Positions 1 to 8,482 of a DNA stretch of 33,489 nucleotides are shown in pieces; position 1 is the first letter of the stretch, and each line of letters opens with the position of its first letter. The notes under the pieces are model-generated. The model had not been told where the DNA came from. It worked only from the letters and a program-made list of their open reading frames with translations, and ran no database searches. A program made the translations under genes and the position numbers. Source of the DNA: an uncultured Roseburia sp. (GTDB taxonomy: Bacteria > Bacillota > Clostridia > Lachnospirales > Lachnospiraceae); assembly GCA_947642555.1 (NCBI GenBank), contig CANRSX010000050.1, forward strand, positions 1 to 33,489, written 5' to 3'.

Positions 1-912
1 GATATCACGATATGCAAGATCAGCCAGCACGCCTGCCATATCCGTGTTTAACGCATCAATCGCCGTCCCATGTGCCGCTATCGCTGTTCCGTGTCCCGCG
101 ATTGTTTCACTCTGCGCAGCAAGCACCCCCGTCACCGTGCCGTCACCGATCTGTGTAATATCTGTCGCCCCCATCAGATCCTGCAACGGCTTAATGTCCG
201 TCTCATATCTGTCTACATACTGCTGCCGTACTGCTTCCAGCAGCTCTCCGTTTTCGGCTTTTGCCAGTACATCCTGCACGCTGTCAAACCATGCATCAAA
301 ATCCGCCTTCGCCTGTTCCTTTATTGCACTTATATTCTGCCGGTACAGTTCATACTGCGTCTGAATGTCATTCTCATATCTGTCAAAGAATGCACTGAAC
401 TGCGCCGTGATCTGTGAAAAGTCGATCTCTTCCACAGTCCCGCACACCCAGCCGCAGATATCTCCGTTCATGCGCGTATCCTCTATCATGGCCTGCGAGA
501 TCTCCGTCGTGCCTGCTGCCACGGAAACCCTTGCTATGATAATCTCATGTACTGTTTTCGTGATCTCCGGATCTGATGGTGCCGGAGTCATGGCATAATT
601 TCCCGTCCTGCAGAACGCGCGGATCCAGCGGTTCGTCAGATCCAGCCGGATCACGATATTGTCTATGCGGCTCATGTTCCCGCTGGCCGTCTCAAGGTCG
701 AGTACAAGCCCGTCTGTCAGGTGATATGCGTAGCCGTCAATCCATGCATAGCCCTCATTAATCCTTACGGACATCCCTCCATCGGCTACAACCTGCAGGT
801 CGCCGTTAAACACACCTGACTTAAACAGCGGAAGAAAGTAATCCGCCCAATGCCGCACGTTGTAAGTCCTGTCATGATTCTTTGAATTGAAAAAGCTGTA
901 ATTCTCCGCCAT
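1..912 (-). CDS. Tail fibre / upper baseplate protein, 3' end cut by window
   Basis: The minus-strand frame opens with ATG at 912 and runs 304 codons without a stop to the window edge, so the C-terminus is missing. The N-terminus (MAENYSFFNSKNHDRTYNV) and the following beta-rich part with GGMSVRINEGYAWIDG resemble baseplate or receptor-binding structural proteins of clostridial siphophages. Residues 175-240 are helical and charged. The end of the visible part has an imperfect repeat (GHGTAIAAHGTAIDAL) typical of trimeric fibre stalks. It follows the tail endopeptidase-like gene after a 19-bp gap, the normal place for a host-recognition protein. The family name is inferred from position and style; the exact role (fibre or upper baseplate) is open. 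Confidence 0.7.
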   Translation of the reverse strand, partial: MAENYSFFNSKNHDRTYNVRHWADYFLPLFKSGVFNGDLQVVADGGMSVRINEGYAWIDGYAYHLTDGLVLDLETASGNMSRIDNIVIRLDLTNRWIRAFCRTGNYAMTPAPSDPEITKTVHEIIIARVSVAAGTTEISQAMIEDTRMNGDICGWVCGTVEEIDFSQITAQFSAFFDRYENDIQTQYELYRQNISAIKEQAKADFDAWFDSVQDVLAKAENGELLEAVRQQYVDRYETDIKPLQDLMGATDITQIGDGTVTGVLAAQSETIAGHGTAIAAHGTAIDALNTDMAGVLADLAYRDI

Positions 913-931
913 ATCCTGTTTATCCTTTCTG

Positions 932-2029
932 CTATCTGTCTGACAGATCCACCGTATCAGGCAGCGGATCCCCGAAGGTCGGCACGATGGACAGTCCTCC
1001 GTTTTCATACACTTCCTGAATCTCCGTGATCCGTTTGTCCATCCGTATTCCCCACGCCTTTTTATGCACGGTTACAATGTCACCGAGATCGTAATCTGTT
1101 TTGTATGTAAAATTCACATTCGGCAGAGTTACCGCCTCAAGACATTCCACGATCCCGCATTCTGACAGCTTTTCATTTCCCCGCTGGATCAGTGCCGATC
1201 GGTACTGCGCATCTGTCAGTTCATTTCTCTGGATATCCCGTGCGTCCACCATCAGTTCCCGCCGCTCCCATCCTGTCGCCGCCGGATCAAGTGCCGCCTC
1301 TATAACCGTCCGGTCAGTCCCTTCACCGTCGCCGTATACGACCGCATGTGTTTTATAATTCTGACTGTTCGTTACAAAAGTCGCTGTGTTGATATTCCGG
1401 TAAACTTCGGAAAAGATAACGCGCTTGTTTCCGGTCTGATGCTCGCTGTGATCCTTCCCCTCATACACTTCAAAGTAAAATTTCTTTTCCTTATAATCTG
1501 CCCGGATCCGGAAACCAAGGTTACTGCAGGCGGACAGCTTTGTCAGATAGGTATACAGATCCTTATAGGATACCTGCAGCGTAACCGTTCCGCCAAACCC
1601 CCGTTTTTCTCCCAGTACAAGACCGGGCAGCGGATCAGTACTGCTGACTGCCGCAATGTCTGTCAGTCTGCGCATCACATCTTCATATGTGGCGTTTGAA
1701 ACATTTACGACGGTTCTTATTCCCCTGCGGGACAGGACGGCAGATAACATGCGCCCGGTAGCCGTGATCTCGTTACTGTAGTCATCAGCTGCCATCCCTT
1801 CGATGACGGCGCTTTCCACCGATCCGGTCATCGCAACGATATTCCCTTTCTGCAGCAGATTCAGGTTCCGGCTGTTTAAAGATGCATGCAGCTCCACCGT
1901 ACCGGCTTCCTTATATTTGCGTGTCCATATAAGCGATCTGTAGACATCTATAACGCCTTTTCTCATGAGGTTCATGTCATATACCTTCACCTGTTTCTGC
2001 TGCCGCATTTCAGCCGCTGACTGGCTCAT
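932..2029 (-). CDS. Tail protein, Gp37-like / prophage tail endopeptidase-like
   Basis: A 365-residue protein. The open frame extends to 2077, but that start lies inside the upstream gene. ATG at 2029, preceded by AGGATGAGGAT, leaves a normal 16-bp gap. The sequence is rich in beta strands, with segments such as DVYRSLIWTRKYKEAG near the N-terminus and DLGDIVTVHKKAWGIRMD near the C-terminus. This is the pattern of the siphovirus ReqiPepy6 Gp37-like / tail-associated (Tal) family that forms the tail hub below the distal tail protein. Its place between the Dit-like gene and the fibre gene supports a hub role, possibly with peptidase activity towards the cell surface. No catalytic residues can be assigned by eye. 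Confidence 0.7.
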   Translation of the reverse strand: MSQSAAEMRQQKQVKVYDMNLMRKGVIDVYRSLIWTRKYKEAGTVELHASLNSRNLNLLQKGNIVAMTGSVESAVIEGMAADDYSNEITATGRMLSAVLSRRGIRTVVNVSNATYEDVMRRLTDIAAVSSTDPLPGLVLGEKRGFGGTVTLQVSYKDLYTYLTKLSACSNLGFRIRADYKEKKFYFEVYEGKDHSEHQTGNKRVIFSEVYRNINTATFVTNSQNYKTHAVVYGDGEGTDRTVIEAALDPAATGWERRELMVDARDIQRNELTDAQYRSALIQRGNEKLSECGIVECLEAVTLPNVNFTYKTDYDLGDIVTVHKKAWGIRMDKRITEIQEVYENGGLSIVPTFGDPLPDTVDLSDR

Positions 2030-2045
2030 ATCCTCATCCTTTCTC

Positions 2046-2906
2046 TTATGGCATGACATAACAGTTTTCAAAATCAAAATTCACATTCATGTAATCGCTG
2101 CCTTCGTCTGCTGTGTAGTTAATGTGATTTCTTCCCGGTTCCAACTGTATATAGCCTTCGTTGTCTTCATCCACCGTATAGTTGTAATCTGTTTTCTTTC
2201 CATCCCGGTACAGTACAACGTCGATATTTCCCTGTTCCGTCGTTATCACAATCTGATCCCCCGGCAGCATCGTGCACAGCAGTTTCAGCGTCTCACCGGT
2301 TGTCACATTCATAACTGACGGATTTTTCACGGTATCTTCCGCCATGATCGTCATTGTGATCCCGATTGATGTTGTACTGTTATTGTCCACAACCTTGATC
2401 GATTCCCGGATCCATGTGCCAAATTCCATTCCGGCTTCCGGTATCTCGCAGGGAAATTCCCAGCAGCTTTCCCATCCGGCCATTTCGATATGTGTCGCTT
2501 CATCATCCTTAAAATACGGATCCGGACAGATCAGGGAAATCACTGCCGGTCGCAGCACGCCCTTTTCCTCTATCTCTATCCCTTCCACGTGATACCTGAT
2601 CCTGCGCGTCTCCCCGTCTTCCGTATGATAAAACGTCCCCTCTGCGCCCTTTTGAAACACGCGGGCCAGGTGATCCCTGTTTTTCCGGTAATTCCTGCGG
2701 ATATTTGCCGTGATAACAATATTCCGCTGTTCCAGCGTCTCACCGTCATAACTGCTGCCGTCTGTCATCGCGTTCTGCGATGTATGTACGTCATTCTTCA
2801 TACTGTAAACGCCGTCCAGCGACACGAGAAAAAATTCCGTCATATCGTGATCGTACGTAAATACCGCCGAAAATCCGTTGTCATTTTCACATCTGATCAC
2901 CTTCAT
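2046..2906 (-). CDS. Distal tail protein (Dit-like)
   Basis: A 286-residue protein directly downstream of the tape measure gene with a 12-bp gap. The N-terminal 130 residues match the Dit / phage tail family pattern: a short strand (MKVIRCENDNGFSAVF), a segment TLEQRNIVITANI, then GEGTF-like (KGAEGTFYHTEDGETRRI) and the conserved SLICPDPYFKD motif near residue 130. The C-terminal half is beta-rich and acidic, with a galectin- or carbohydrate-binding-like look (LEPGRNHINYTAD). Dit forms the hexameric ring joining the tail tube to the baseplate hub. Position and the PDPYF motif make the call fairly firm. Confidence 0.8.
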   Translation of the reverse strand: MKVIRCENDNGFSAVFTYDHDMTEFFLVSLDGVYSMKNDVHTSQNAMTDGSSYDGETLEQRNIVITANIRRNYRKNRDHLARVFQKGAEGTFYHTEDGETRRIRYHVEGIEIEEKGVLRPAVISLICPDPYFKDDEATHIEMAGWESCWEFPCEIPEAGMEFGTWIRESIKVVDNNSTTSIGITMTIMAEDTVKNPSVMNVTTGETLKLLCTMLPGDQIVITTEQGNIDVVLYRDGKKTDYNYTVDEDNEGYIQLEPGRNHINYTADEGSDYMNVNFDFENCYVMP

Positions 2907-2918
2907 ATTAGTTCCCCT

Positions 2919-5900
2919 TTATGTTGGCATTAGTTTCAGCATCATCTGACGGGTCGCATTCCGGTTCATCCGGGCTGTTTCCGACGGTGACAGTTCACGC
3001 GGACTGTTGATCGTCAGGTTCTGTATGATGTCGCCGCCTGCTGTTCCGACATTTTCTGCTACTGCTGCCCTTCTGCCTGACTGTATATAACCGTCTATCG
3101 TCGTCGGTACTCCGCGCGACATTGCTGCCCGGATCCGCTCTTCCTCTTCGTCCATTCCGTCTTCGACGCCCTGCGCCATACCGGCGGGAAGCATCTTTCC
3201 GACCTGATCCCTCATGACCTTCGACGGGCTGGCAATCCCGAAGAACTCTTTTACAGCGTTCAGGGCCGATGCGGCAAGATCCTTGAATACATTGATCAGG
3301 CTTGCTGCTGCATTCTGCACACCCTTTATCACACCATCAATGATGTTCTTACCGAGATCCGCCCAGTTGATACCCTTAAAAGTATTTATAATTGCATCAA
3401 ATACCTGCGGCAGTGCTGCAATCAGCGTCGGAATAGATTTTATAATTCCTGTTATAAGCGCCCCCAGCAGCTCAATACCTGCCTGTATAATCTGTGGCAG
3501 ATGCGCAATGATCGTGTTAACCGTTGATGTAATCACCTGCGGCAGCATTGCGACCAGCTGCGGAATTGCCTGGATAATTCCCGATGAAAGCGAATTCAGC
3601 AGAGTGATACCGGTCTGAATGATCTGCGGCAGCATGGATATGATGTTCGTGACAATCGTGTTTATAATTGTCGGCAGCATCGCGACCAGCTGCGGGATCG
3701 CATTCACAATTCCCGTGATAAGCGATATCAGCAGATTCAGACCTGCGTTTACAATGAGCGGCAGATTTTCCATGACCGTCTGCACGATAACCGGTATTAA
3801 TCCCACAACTGCATCTATCAGCGACGGTATGGCCTCCGTGATCCCGCTTATCAGCCCGGTAAGGATCTGTACCCCTGACGTTACCAGCTGCGGCAGATTC
3901 TCCGCGAGCGTCTGCGTCAGCATCTGTATCACAACCGGCAGCACTGCAATGATCTGCGGGATCGTCTCGTTCAGTCCCTGCAGCAGCCCGCCGAATAATG
4001 TTACTGCCGCACTCAGTATCTGCGGCAGCATTGCAGGCAGAGCCCCTGTCACTGTCTGTATCAGCCCGAAAAAAGCCTGCATCAGCGGCGGCAGAAGCTG
4101 TTCCACCAGTCCGCCAGCATTTCCGGCCATATCCGCAAATGCCTGACTCAGACCGTCAATCATCTTTGGGACGGATTCTATAACACCTGTTACTGCCTGC
4201 ATGACATGCGGCATCACATTATCGACTACTGTTGCTGCGCTGTCTACCATATTCCCGATCAGCGTATCGAGATCCGCATTTTCATCTGCGAGACCTGTCA
4301 TGAGATTTTTCCATGCGGATTTTGCTGCACTGATCGACCCTGATATGGTTTCACTGGCTTCCTCCGCTGTCGTTCCTGTGATCCCCATCTCATCCTGCAC
4401 AACATGGATTGCATCCACAATGTCCGCATAGGATGATATGTCGTATTCCACGCCCGACAGCTTCGTCGCATCCTCAAGCAGCCGCTGCATTTCCTCTTTC
4501 GTCCCGCCGTACCCCAGTTTCAGGTTGTCCAGCATCGTGTAGTTCTGCTTTGCAAACCCCTGATAGGCATTCTGTATCGACTGCATGTCCGTTCCCATTT
4601 TATTGGCGTTATCGGACATGTCTTTAATCGCCCTATCCGCTTTTTCGGCGGCTGCTTCCGTGTCCCCGTTAAGACTGTTAATCAGCGCAGCAGAAAAACC
4701 TGTCACGGTATCCATATACTCGTTTGCAGACATCCCGGCCGTTTTATAGGCATTGTCCGCATTTGCAAGTACCGTTTCCTGTGCACGCATCAGACTGTCG
4801 TACTCGGTCCGGACATCCTGCACAGTCTTTCCCACGCTTTCCGCGTATTCTTCCAGGGACTGCCCGCCAGCCCCGAACAGCGTTTCCACGCCGCCCACAA
4901 GCTGTTCATAGTCTGCATACTGACCGACTGCTTTCTTCACGACGGCCACTCCGGCCGTCAGCGCAGCTGTTGAAAAAGCAGCAAATGCTTTTATTGTCCC
5001 GCCGATCGCCGTTTCCAGTACTTTCAGCCCGCCTTTTGCCGCTCCTGCTGCCGCATTTCCCACCGCTGTCAGCGCCTGCTGTGCGGACGGAAGCCTGCTT
5101 TTTAATTCGGACACCGTGTCTTTCAGTCCCCGGAACGCTTCCGTTACTCTGGCGATTTTCGGATGCGATTCCTTAAAGGCTTCCACTTTCTGCCGCGCAC
5201 CGTCAACCACTGTCCCGATCTTCTGTACCGTGCTGCTTTCTTTCACGGTTTCCGTGATTTTCTGCTTCACGCCCTGAAATCCTGTCGCCAGCCTGCTGAT
5301 CTTTGGTGTGATCCCGGTAACTTCGCCGATCGTCTTTGTAAATTCCTTCACACCCTGTTTTAAAACATCAAATGCTGACCTCTGCTTTTTCAGTCCTTCC
5401 AGCTGTTTCTGCGTCGCCGCAATCTCGCGTTGGAGCTCCCGGTAGCCTTCGTCGTTTACATTCTTTCCTGCGGCGGCTGCCTCCTCCTGCGCCTGTTTTA
5501 ACAGTTTCAGCTTTCCTTCCGTCTGCCCGATCGACTGCGACAGGAGCGTCTGCTTCTGTGCCAGCAGCTCCGTATTGTTCTGATCCTTTTCAAGCAGGCC
5601 GTTTACTTTCTGCAGTTCCCCCTGCAGGCTGTTCAGATCTGTATCCGCCTTCTGTATGGCCTTCTCTGCGGTTTCTCCCGTATTCTCCTGCTGCGTTTTT
5701 AATCCTGCCAGCTTCTGTTCCGTCGCCACGATCTCGCGCTGTAAATCCCGGTAGCCTTCGTCGTTTAAATCCTTCCCGGCTTCCGACATCTCTTCCTGCG
5801 CCTGTTTTAACAGTCTCAGCTTTCCTTCCGTCTGCCCGATCGACTGCGACAGGAGCGTCTGCTTCTGTGCCAGCAGCTCCGTATTGTTCTGATCCTTTTC

Positions 5901-6341
5901 AAGCAGGCCGTTTACTTTCTGCAGTTCCCCCTGCAGGCTGTTCAGATCTGTATCCGCCTTCTGTATGGCCTTCTCTGCGGTTTCTCCCGTATTCTCCTGC
6001 TGCGTTTTTAATCCTGCCAGCTTCTGTTCCGTCGCCACGATCTCGCGCTGTAAATCCCGGTAGCCTTCGTCGTTTAAATCCTTCCCGGCTTCCGACATCT
6101 CTTCCTGCGCCTGTTTTAACAGTCTCAGCTTTCCTTCCGTCTGTTCGACCGACTGGGAGAGGATCGTCTGCTTCTGCGTCAGAAGCTCCGTATTTCCAGG
6201 ATCAAATTTCAGAAGAGAGTTAACGCCTTTCAGCTCCCCGGACAGGCTTTTTGCTTCCGCATTTGTTTTTGACAGCGCCTGATTCAGTGGCGTTGCATCT
6301 CCGTCTATCTTTACTGTAATCCCTTTCAGGCCCTTTGACAT
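2919..6341 (-). CDS. Tail tape measure protein
   Basis: A 1140-residue protein and the longest gene in the window. Residues 1-330 are charged coiled coil and contain three copies of a 103-residue unit (start near residues 69, 172 and 275 with a diverged first copy before them); two copies are identical at DNA level. Residues 450-700 carry the globular tape-measure region (LVGGVETLFGAGG). Residues 720-1010 are hydrophobic repeats of about 38 residues of the type LPQIIQAGIELLGALITGI. Near residue 1050 is the conserved FFGIASPSKVMR motif. The protein fixes tail length and is ejected with the DNA. ATG at 6341 follows GGAGGCGGTAGGCGG. It lies directly after the chaperone frameshift product, the canonical order. 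Confidence 0.95.
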   Translation of the reverse strand: MSKGLKGITVKIDGDATPLNQALSKTNAEAKSLSGELKGVNSLLKFDPGNTELLTQKQTILSQSVEQTEGKLRLLKQAQEEMSEAGKDLNDEGYRDLQREIVATEQKLAGLKTQQENTGETAEKAIQKADTDLNSLQGELQKVNGLLEKDQNNTELLAQKQTLLSQSIGQTEGKLRLLKQAQEEMSEAGKDLNDEGYRDLQREIVATEQKLAGLKTQQENTGETAEKAIQKADTDLNSLQGELQKVNGLLEKDQNNTELLAQKQTLLSQSIGQTEGKLKLLKQAQEEAAAAGKNVNDEGYRELQREIAATQKQLEGLKKQRSAFDVLKQGVKEFTKTIGEVTGITPKISRLATGFQGVKQKITETVKESSTVQKIGTVVDGARQKVEAFKESHPKIARVTEAFRGLKDTVSELKSRLPSAQQALTAVGNAAAGAAKGGLKVLETAIGGTIKAFAAFSTAALTAGVAVVKKAVGQYADYEQLVGGVETLFGAGGQSLEEYAESVGKTVQDVRTEYDSLMRAQETVLANADNAYKTAGMSANEYMDTVTGFSAALINSLNGDTEAAAEKADRAIKDMSDNANKMGTDMQSIQNAYQGFAKQNYTMLDNLKLGYGGTKEEMQRLLEDATKLSGVEYDISSYADIVDAIHVVQDEMGITGTTAEEASETISGSISAAKSAWKNLMTGLADENADLDTLIGNMVDSAATVVDNVMPHVMQAVTGVIESVPKMIDGLSQAFADMAGNAGGLVEQLLPPLMQAFFGLIQTVTGALPAMLPQILSAAVTLFGGLLQGLNETIPQIIAVLPVVIQMLTQTLAENLPQLVTSGVQILTGLISGITEAIPSLIDAVVGLIPVIVQTVMENLPLIVNAGLNLLISLITGIVNAIPQLVAMLPTIINTIVTNIISMLPQIIQTGITLLNSLSSGIIQAIPQLVAMLPQVITSTVNTIIAHLPQIIQAGIELLGALITGIIKSIPTLIAALPQVFDAIINTFKGINWADLGKNIIDGVIKGVQNAAASLINVFKDLAASALNAVKEFFGIASPSKVMRDQVGKMLPAGMAQGVEDGMDEEEERIRAAMSRGVPTTIDGYIQSGRRAAVAENVGTAGGDIIQNLTINSPRELSPSETARMNRNATRQMMLKLMPT
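5521..6138 (-). repeat. Perfect 309-bp tandem duplication inside the tape measure gene
   Basis: Bases 5521-5829 and 5830-6138 read as identical 309-bp units. The unit is a multiple of three and adds 103 residues of coiled coil without breaking the frame. Flanking DNA on both sides continues the same pattern with mismatches, so the duplication expanded an older repeat. Confidence 0.9.
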
Positions 6342-6347
6342 GACCGC

Positions 6348-6620
6348 CTACCGCCTCCTCCCTGATAACTCCCGCAGTTTCGCCCTGTCCGGCTTTGTCT
6401 GTTCCAGCATCCGTGCATTTTCAAGATATTCCTGCCCCGCATCCGTCCGGTTCATTTCATGGATAAACGCATCCCGTCTGTACTGGAGATAATCGATCAG
6501 TTCCAGCTCCTCGATCTCATTTACATTCAGACCGGTATAGCTGTGCACCAGATGTTCCCAGTACGTCGGTATGTCATACACCCATTCCTCCGCATCGACC
6601 GGATAAAAGGGCAGCGCTAG
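6348..6620 (-). CDS. Tail assembly chaperone, frameshift extension (GT product)
   Basis: This is the -1 frame that continues after the slippery site at the end of the upstream chaperone gene. It adds 90 residues (LALPFYPVDAEEW..., ending LRELSGRRR), giving a 219-residue fusion with the 129-residue upstream product. The frame has no ATG start of its own near the beginning; a GTG at 6581 after GGAGGAAT is the only alternative. Siphophages commonly make two tail chaperones (lambda gpG/gpGT) that bind the tape measure protein during tail assembly, and these genes sit exactly between tail tube and tape measure. The frame relation is the required -1 shift. Independent start at 6581 giving 77 residues is less likely but not excluded. 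Confidence 0.8.
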   Translation of the reverse strand, partial: LALPFYPVDAEEWVYDIPTYWEHLVHSYTGLNVNEIEELELIDYLQYRRDAFIHEMNRTDAGQEYLENARMLEQTKPDRAKLRELSGRRR

Positions 6621-7006
6621 TTTGGGGATGCGGCCTCCCCGTTGACAAACTTTACATATGCCGTGAAAAACTCCCGGATTTCATCCACTGAAAACTGTTC
6701 TTCCACCCACTCCGTCGTGACTGCTTCCCCTTTCAGGTTGTTTGACAGAATCTGCGCCACAAGCTCATAAAGTCCGTCGATGATTTCCCGGTCTGCCTCA
6801 TGCTTCTGCCCCTCGGTCTGCGCTCCGTTTCTTTGATCCATCAGCTCCTGCATGCCCATAAGCGCCGTGAAAACACGCTTCTTCGGCATGCCGACCTGGA
6901 TCACACGCTCATATGCTTCCTTCTTTCCGTCCATCATCCGTTCGTCATCAAAGGTCAGCACCATATAGTTCCGCTTTGCTTTCTGAAAATTAACTTTGAA
7001 ATTCAT
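6617..7006 (-). CDS. Tail assembly chaperone, G-type product
   Basis: A 129-residue protein starting at ATG 7006, 10 bp after the tail tube gene. The N-terminus MNFKVNFQKAKRNYMVLTFDD is beta strand followed by helices (ERVIQVGMPKKRVFTALMGM, AQILSNNLKGEAVTTEWVEE). This is the usual make-up of Firmicute tail assembly chaperones. The reading frame stops at TAG 6617-6619 directly after a CCCAAAC heptamer. Most ribosomes would release this short form; a minority would shift to the -1 frame and add the T domain. The ratio of the two forms normally matters for tape measure loading. Assignment rests on position and the frameshift signal more than on the sequence family. Confidence 0.85.
   Translation of the reverse strand: MNFKVNFQKAKRNYMVLTFDDERMMDGKKEAYERVIQVGMPKKRVFTALMGMQELMDQRNGAQTEGQKHEADREIIDGLYELVAQILSNNLKGEAVTTEWVEEQFSVDEIREFFTAYVKFVNGEAASPN
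6620..6626 (-). promoter_or_regulatory. Programmed -1 ribosomal frameshift site (CCCAAAC)
   Basis: On the minus strand the upstream gene ends GCA TCC CCA AAC TAG. C CCA AAC is a perfect X XXY YYZ slippery heptamer, one codon before the stop. Slipping back one base places CCC AAA under the tRNAs and opens the frame that runs to 6348. The downstream stretch includes AGCGCT but I see no clear strong stem-loop. Confidence 0.85.
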
Positions 7007-7015
7007 GTACCCTCC

Positions 7016-7744
7016 TTACTCCGTCCCGCCTGCCGCCGTCTGTGCTGCAAGAAATGACGCGATCTTCGCCGCCTTGTCGGATCCGGTCAGCGTATAGCCC
7101 TTTGCCTTCGCAATTGTCTCGATCTGCGCCACGGTCAGGGCATTCAGCTCCTCTTCCGTGTATGTCTGCTGGAACTCATCCTCGATCTCCTCCACAAACT
7201 CAATCAGTGTCCCGCGCTCATCATGCGGTTTGCATGTAAATTCCGCATCGATCACCGTCGCACTGTCCGCGGCGAAGGTGATCGTAAATCCGGCAGAATT
7301 CCTTCCGACCACAAGCAGGTAGCAGTTTCCTTCCACAATATCCTCATGGACAAACAGGATCGCATACTGCTTCCCGTCATCATTCCCGGTTCCGCCCACC
7401 CGCAGCCTGCGGTATGTTTTCCCGCCTTTTGTCTCGGTCGTAACCTGCGCCGTCGCCGTCAGTTTTGCCAGCGTGTGCCCGTTCCATGTGAAGAGTCCTG
7501 ATTTGAACGTCGCCTCCTCCTCCACAAGGATTTCCTTCACGATATGGCCGAGATCATCCTTTTCCGTCGTCATGGTCGGCTTGTACTCAACGCTTGCCCC
7601 GCCCTTGATCCATCCTGCATGGTTTTCCTCCGTCATGAGCTGGGCAAGAATATCGGCAAAATCCGCCTCAAGATTTCCCGTGAACTCCGCCATATAAAGC
7701 TTTCCGCTTCCCAGTGTTACCTTTTCCTTTGTCCCCTTTTTCAT
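7016..7744 (-). CDS. Major tail (tube) protein with C-terminal HeH/SAP-like domain
   Basis: A 242-residue protein in the tail tube position between the head-tail joining genes and the tail chaperone. Residues 1-190 are beta-rich (MAEFTGNLEADF, WNGHTLAKLTATAQV, QYAILFVHEDIVEGNCYLLVV), as in Firmicute major tail proteins. Residues 195-236 form a separate small helical module, EEELNALTVAQIETIAKAKG then YTLTGSDKAAKIASFL. This looks like a HeH/LEM/SAP-type helix-extended loop-helix fold. Almost the same module ends the major capsid protein. ATG at 7744 is preceded by a purine-rich ribosome site. The tube protein call is firm from position and size; the function of the extra domain is unknown. Confidence 0.85.
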   Translation of the reverse strand: MKKGTKEKVTLGSGKLYMAEFTGNLEADFADILAQLMTEENHAGWIKGGASVEYKPTMTTEKDDLGHIVKEILVEEEATFKSGLFTWNGHTLAKLTATAQVTTETKGGKTYRRLRVGGTGNDDGKQYAILFVHEDIVEGNCYLLVVGRNSAGFTITFAADSATVIDAEFTCKPHDERGTLIEFVEEIEDEFQQTYTEEELNALTVAQIETIAKAKGYTLTGSDKAAKIASFLAAQTAAGGTE

Positions 7745-7749
7745 CCTGT

Positions 7750-8079
7750 TTACCTCTTTTCCACAAATTCGATACTGTATATGGTTTCAAACATCTTTTC
7801 CCTGTCGATCCATGCCCGTTCTTTTGCAGCCTTCCATCCACTCTTTTTAAATGCCGCCTCGATCCGGTCTTCGTTTCGCCGGTCAATCCTGGCCGCATAG
7901 AATTCCACGGTCAGATCATGTGCCGCGATCCGGGCATGATAGTCGTCCCCGTCCTCTTCCGTCCGGTCCAGCACCGCGATAAACGGAAGCTTCTGCGGCT
8001 GTGTAAATGCAGTCTCTGCAGTTGGAATGCCGGTTTCCTTCTCTATGTATTCCCTTATGTCCATCATTCCGTCACTCAC
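7750..8079 (-). CDS. Tail completion / neck protein
   Basis: A protein of about 109 residues that overlaps the preceding gene by 8 bp. GTG at 8079 and ATG at 8067 are both possible; ATG 8067 would give 105 residues. The segment KLPFIAVLDRTEEDGDDYHA, then HDLTVEFYAARIDRRNEDRI and the end WIDREKMFETIYSIEFVEKR match the small alpha/beta tail-terminator or minor capsid proteins that cap the tail tube. The position between the HK97 gp10-like gene and the tail tube gene is canonical. No enzymatic motif is visible. It probably forms the ring closing the finished tail before joining to the head. Confidence 0.7.
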   Translation of the reverse strand: MSDGMMDIREYIEKETGIPTAETAFTQPQKLPFIAVLDRTEEDGDDYHARIAAHDLTVEFYAARIDRRNEDRIEAAFKKSGWKAAKERAWIDREKMFETIYSIEFVEKR

Positions 8080-8482
8080 CCCACAGTCCCGCCAGCCGTT
8101 CGTTCAGCACCTGTTCCGCAATTTTTCTTCCGTATCTGATATGTTTTACCGCCTTCGTCCGGGTGGTGCCGTCCCGCGTCAGGTGCCCGTTTTCCAGCAG
8201 ATGCGTCAGCCTGTGTCTTCCGTCTCCCACGTACCATTCCCGGTAATAGTGGTGCCGCTTCTCCCATCCGCCGTCAAGTTCAAAGTGGCTTCTGTAATCG
8301 CCTGTCCGTACTCCGTGCCCTTCTGACAGATGTTTCCCGATTTCCTCACTGCAGGCTTCCGCTGCATCGTCGATCGCTTTCACCATCTCTTTTTCCTGAT
8401 TGTCCGCCCAGTCAAGCAGTACCTCGGATATCGCAAGCCCGAGCTGTTCAGGCGGGATCGCCTTTGCTGCGTTTACCTTCAT
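8072..8482 (-). CDS. HK97 gp10-like head-tail component
   Basis: A 136-residue protein starting at 8482, overlapping the previous gene by 4 bp (ATGA). An N-terminal helical part (LAISEVLLDWADNQEKEMVK) leads to the motif RTGDYRSHFELD, then GDGRHRLTHLLENGHLTRDG and a basic C-terminal helix. The ...R-TG-Y..S and HLLE-GH motifs are typical of the HK97 gp10 family. These proteins sit at the neck and link connector and tail. Spacing and overlap show it is translated with its neighbours. I regard this as one of the safer neck assignments. Confidence 0.8.
   Translation of the reverse strand: MKVNAAKAIPPEQLGLAISEVLLDWADNQEKEMVKAIDDAAEACSEEIGKHLSEGHGVRTGDYRSHFELDGGWEKRHHYYREWYVGDGRHRLTHLLENGHLTRDGTTRTKAVKHIRYGRKIAEQVLNERLAGLWGE

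Noticed and set aside
3214..4146. Plus-strand frames opposite the hydrophobic repeats of the tape measure gene
   Set aside because: No ribosome sites, and the composition mirrors the repeated sense codons.
5372..6223. Long plus-strand frame (283 codons) opposite the tape measure gene
   Set aside because: It is antisense to a clear coiled-coil gene, repeats with the 309-bp duplication, and has a Pro/Ser/Leu/Arg-rich composition typical of shadow frames.
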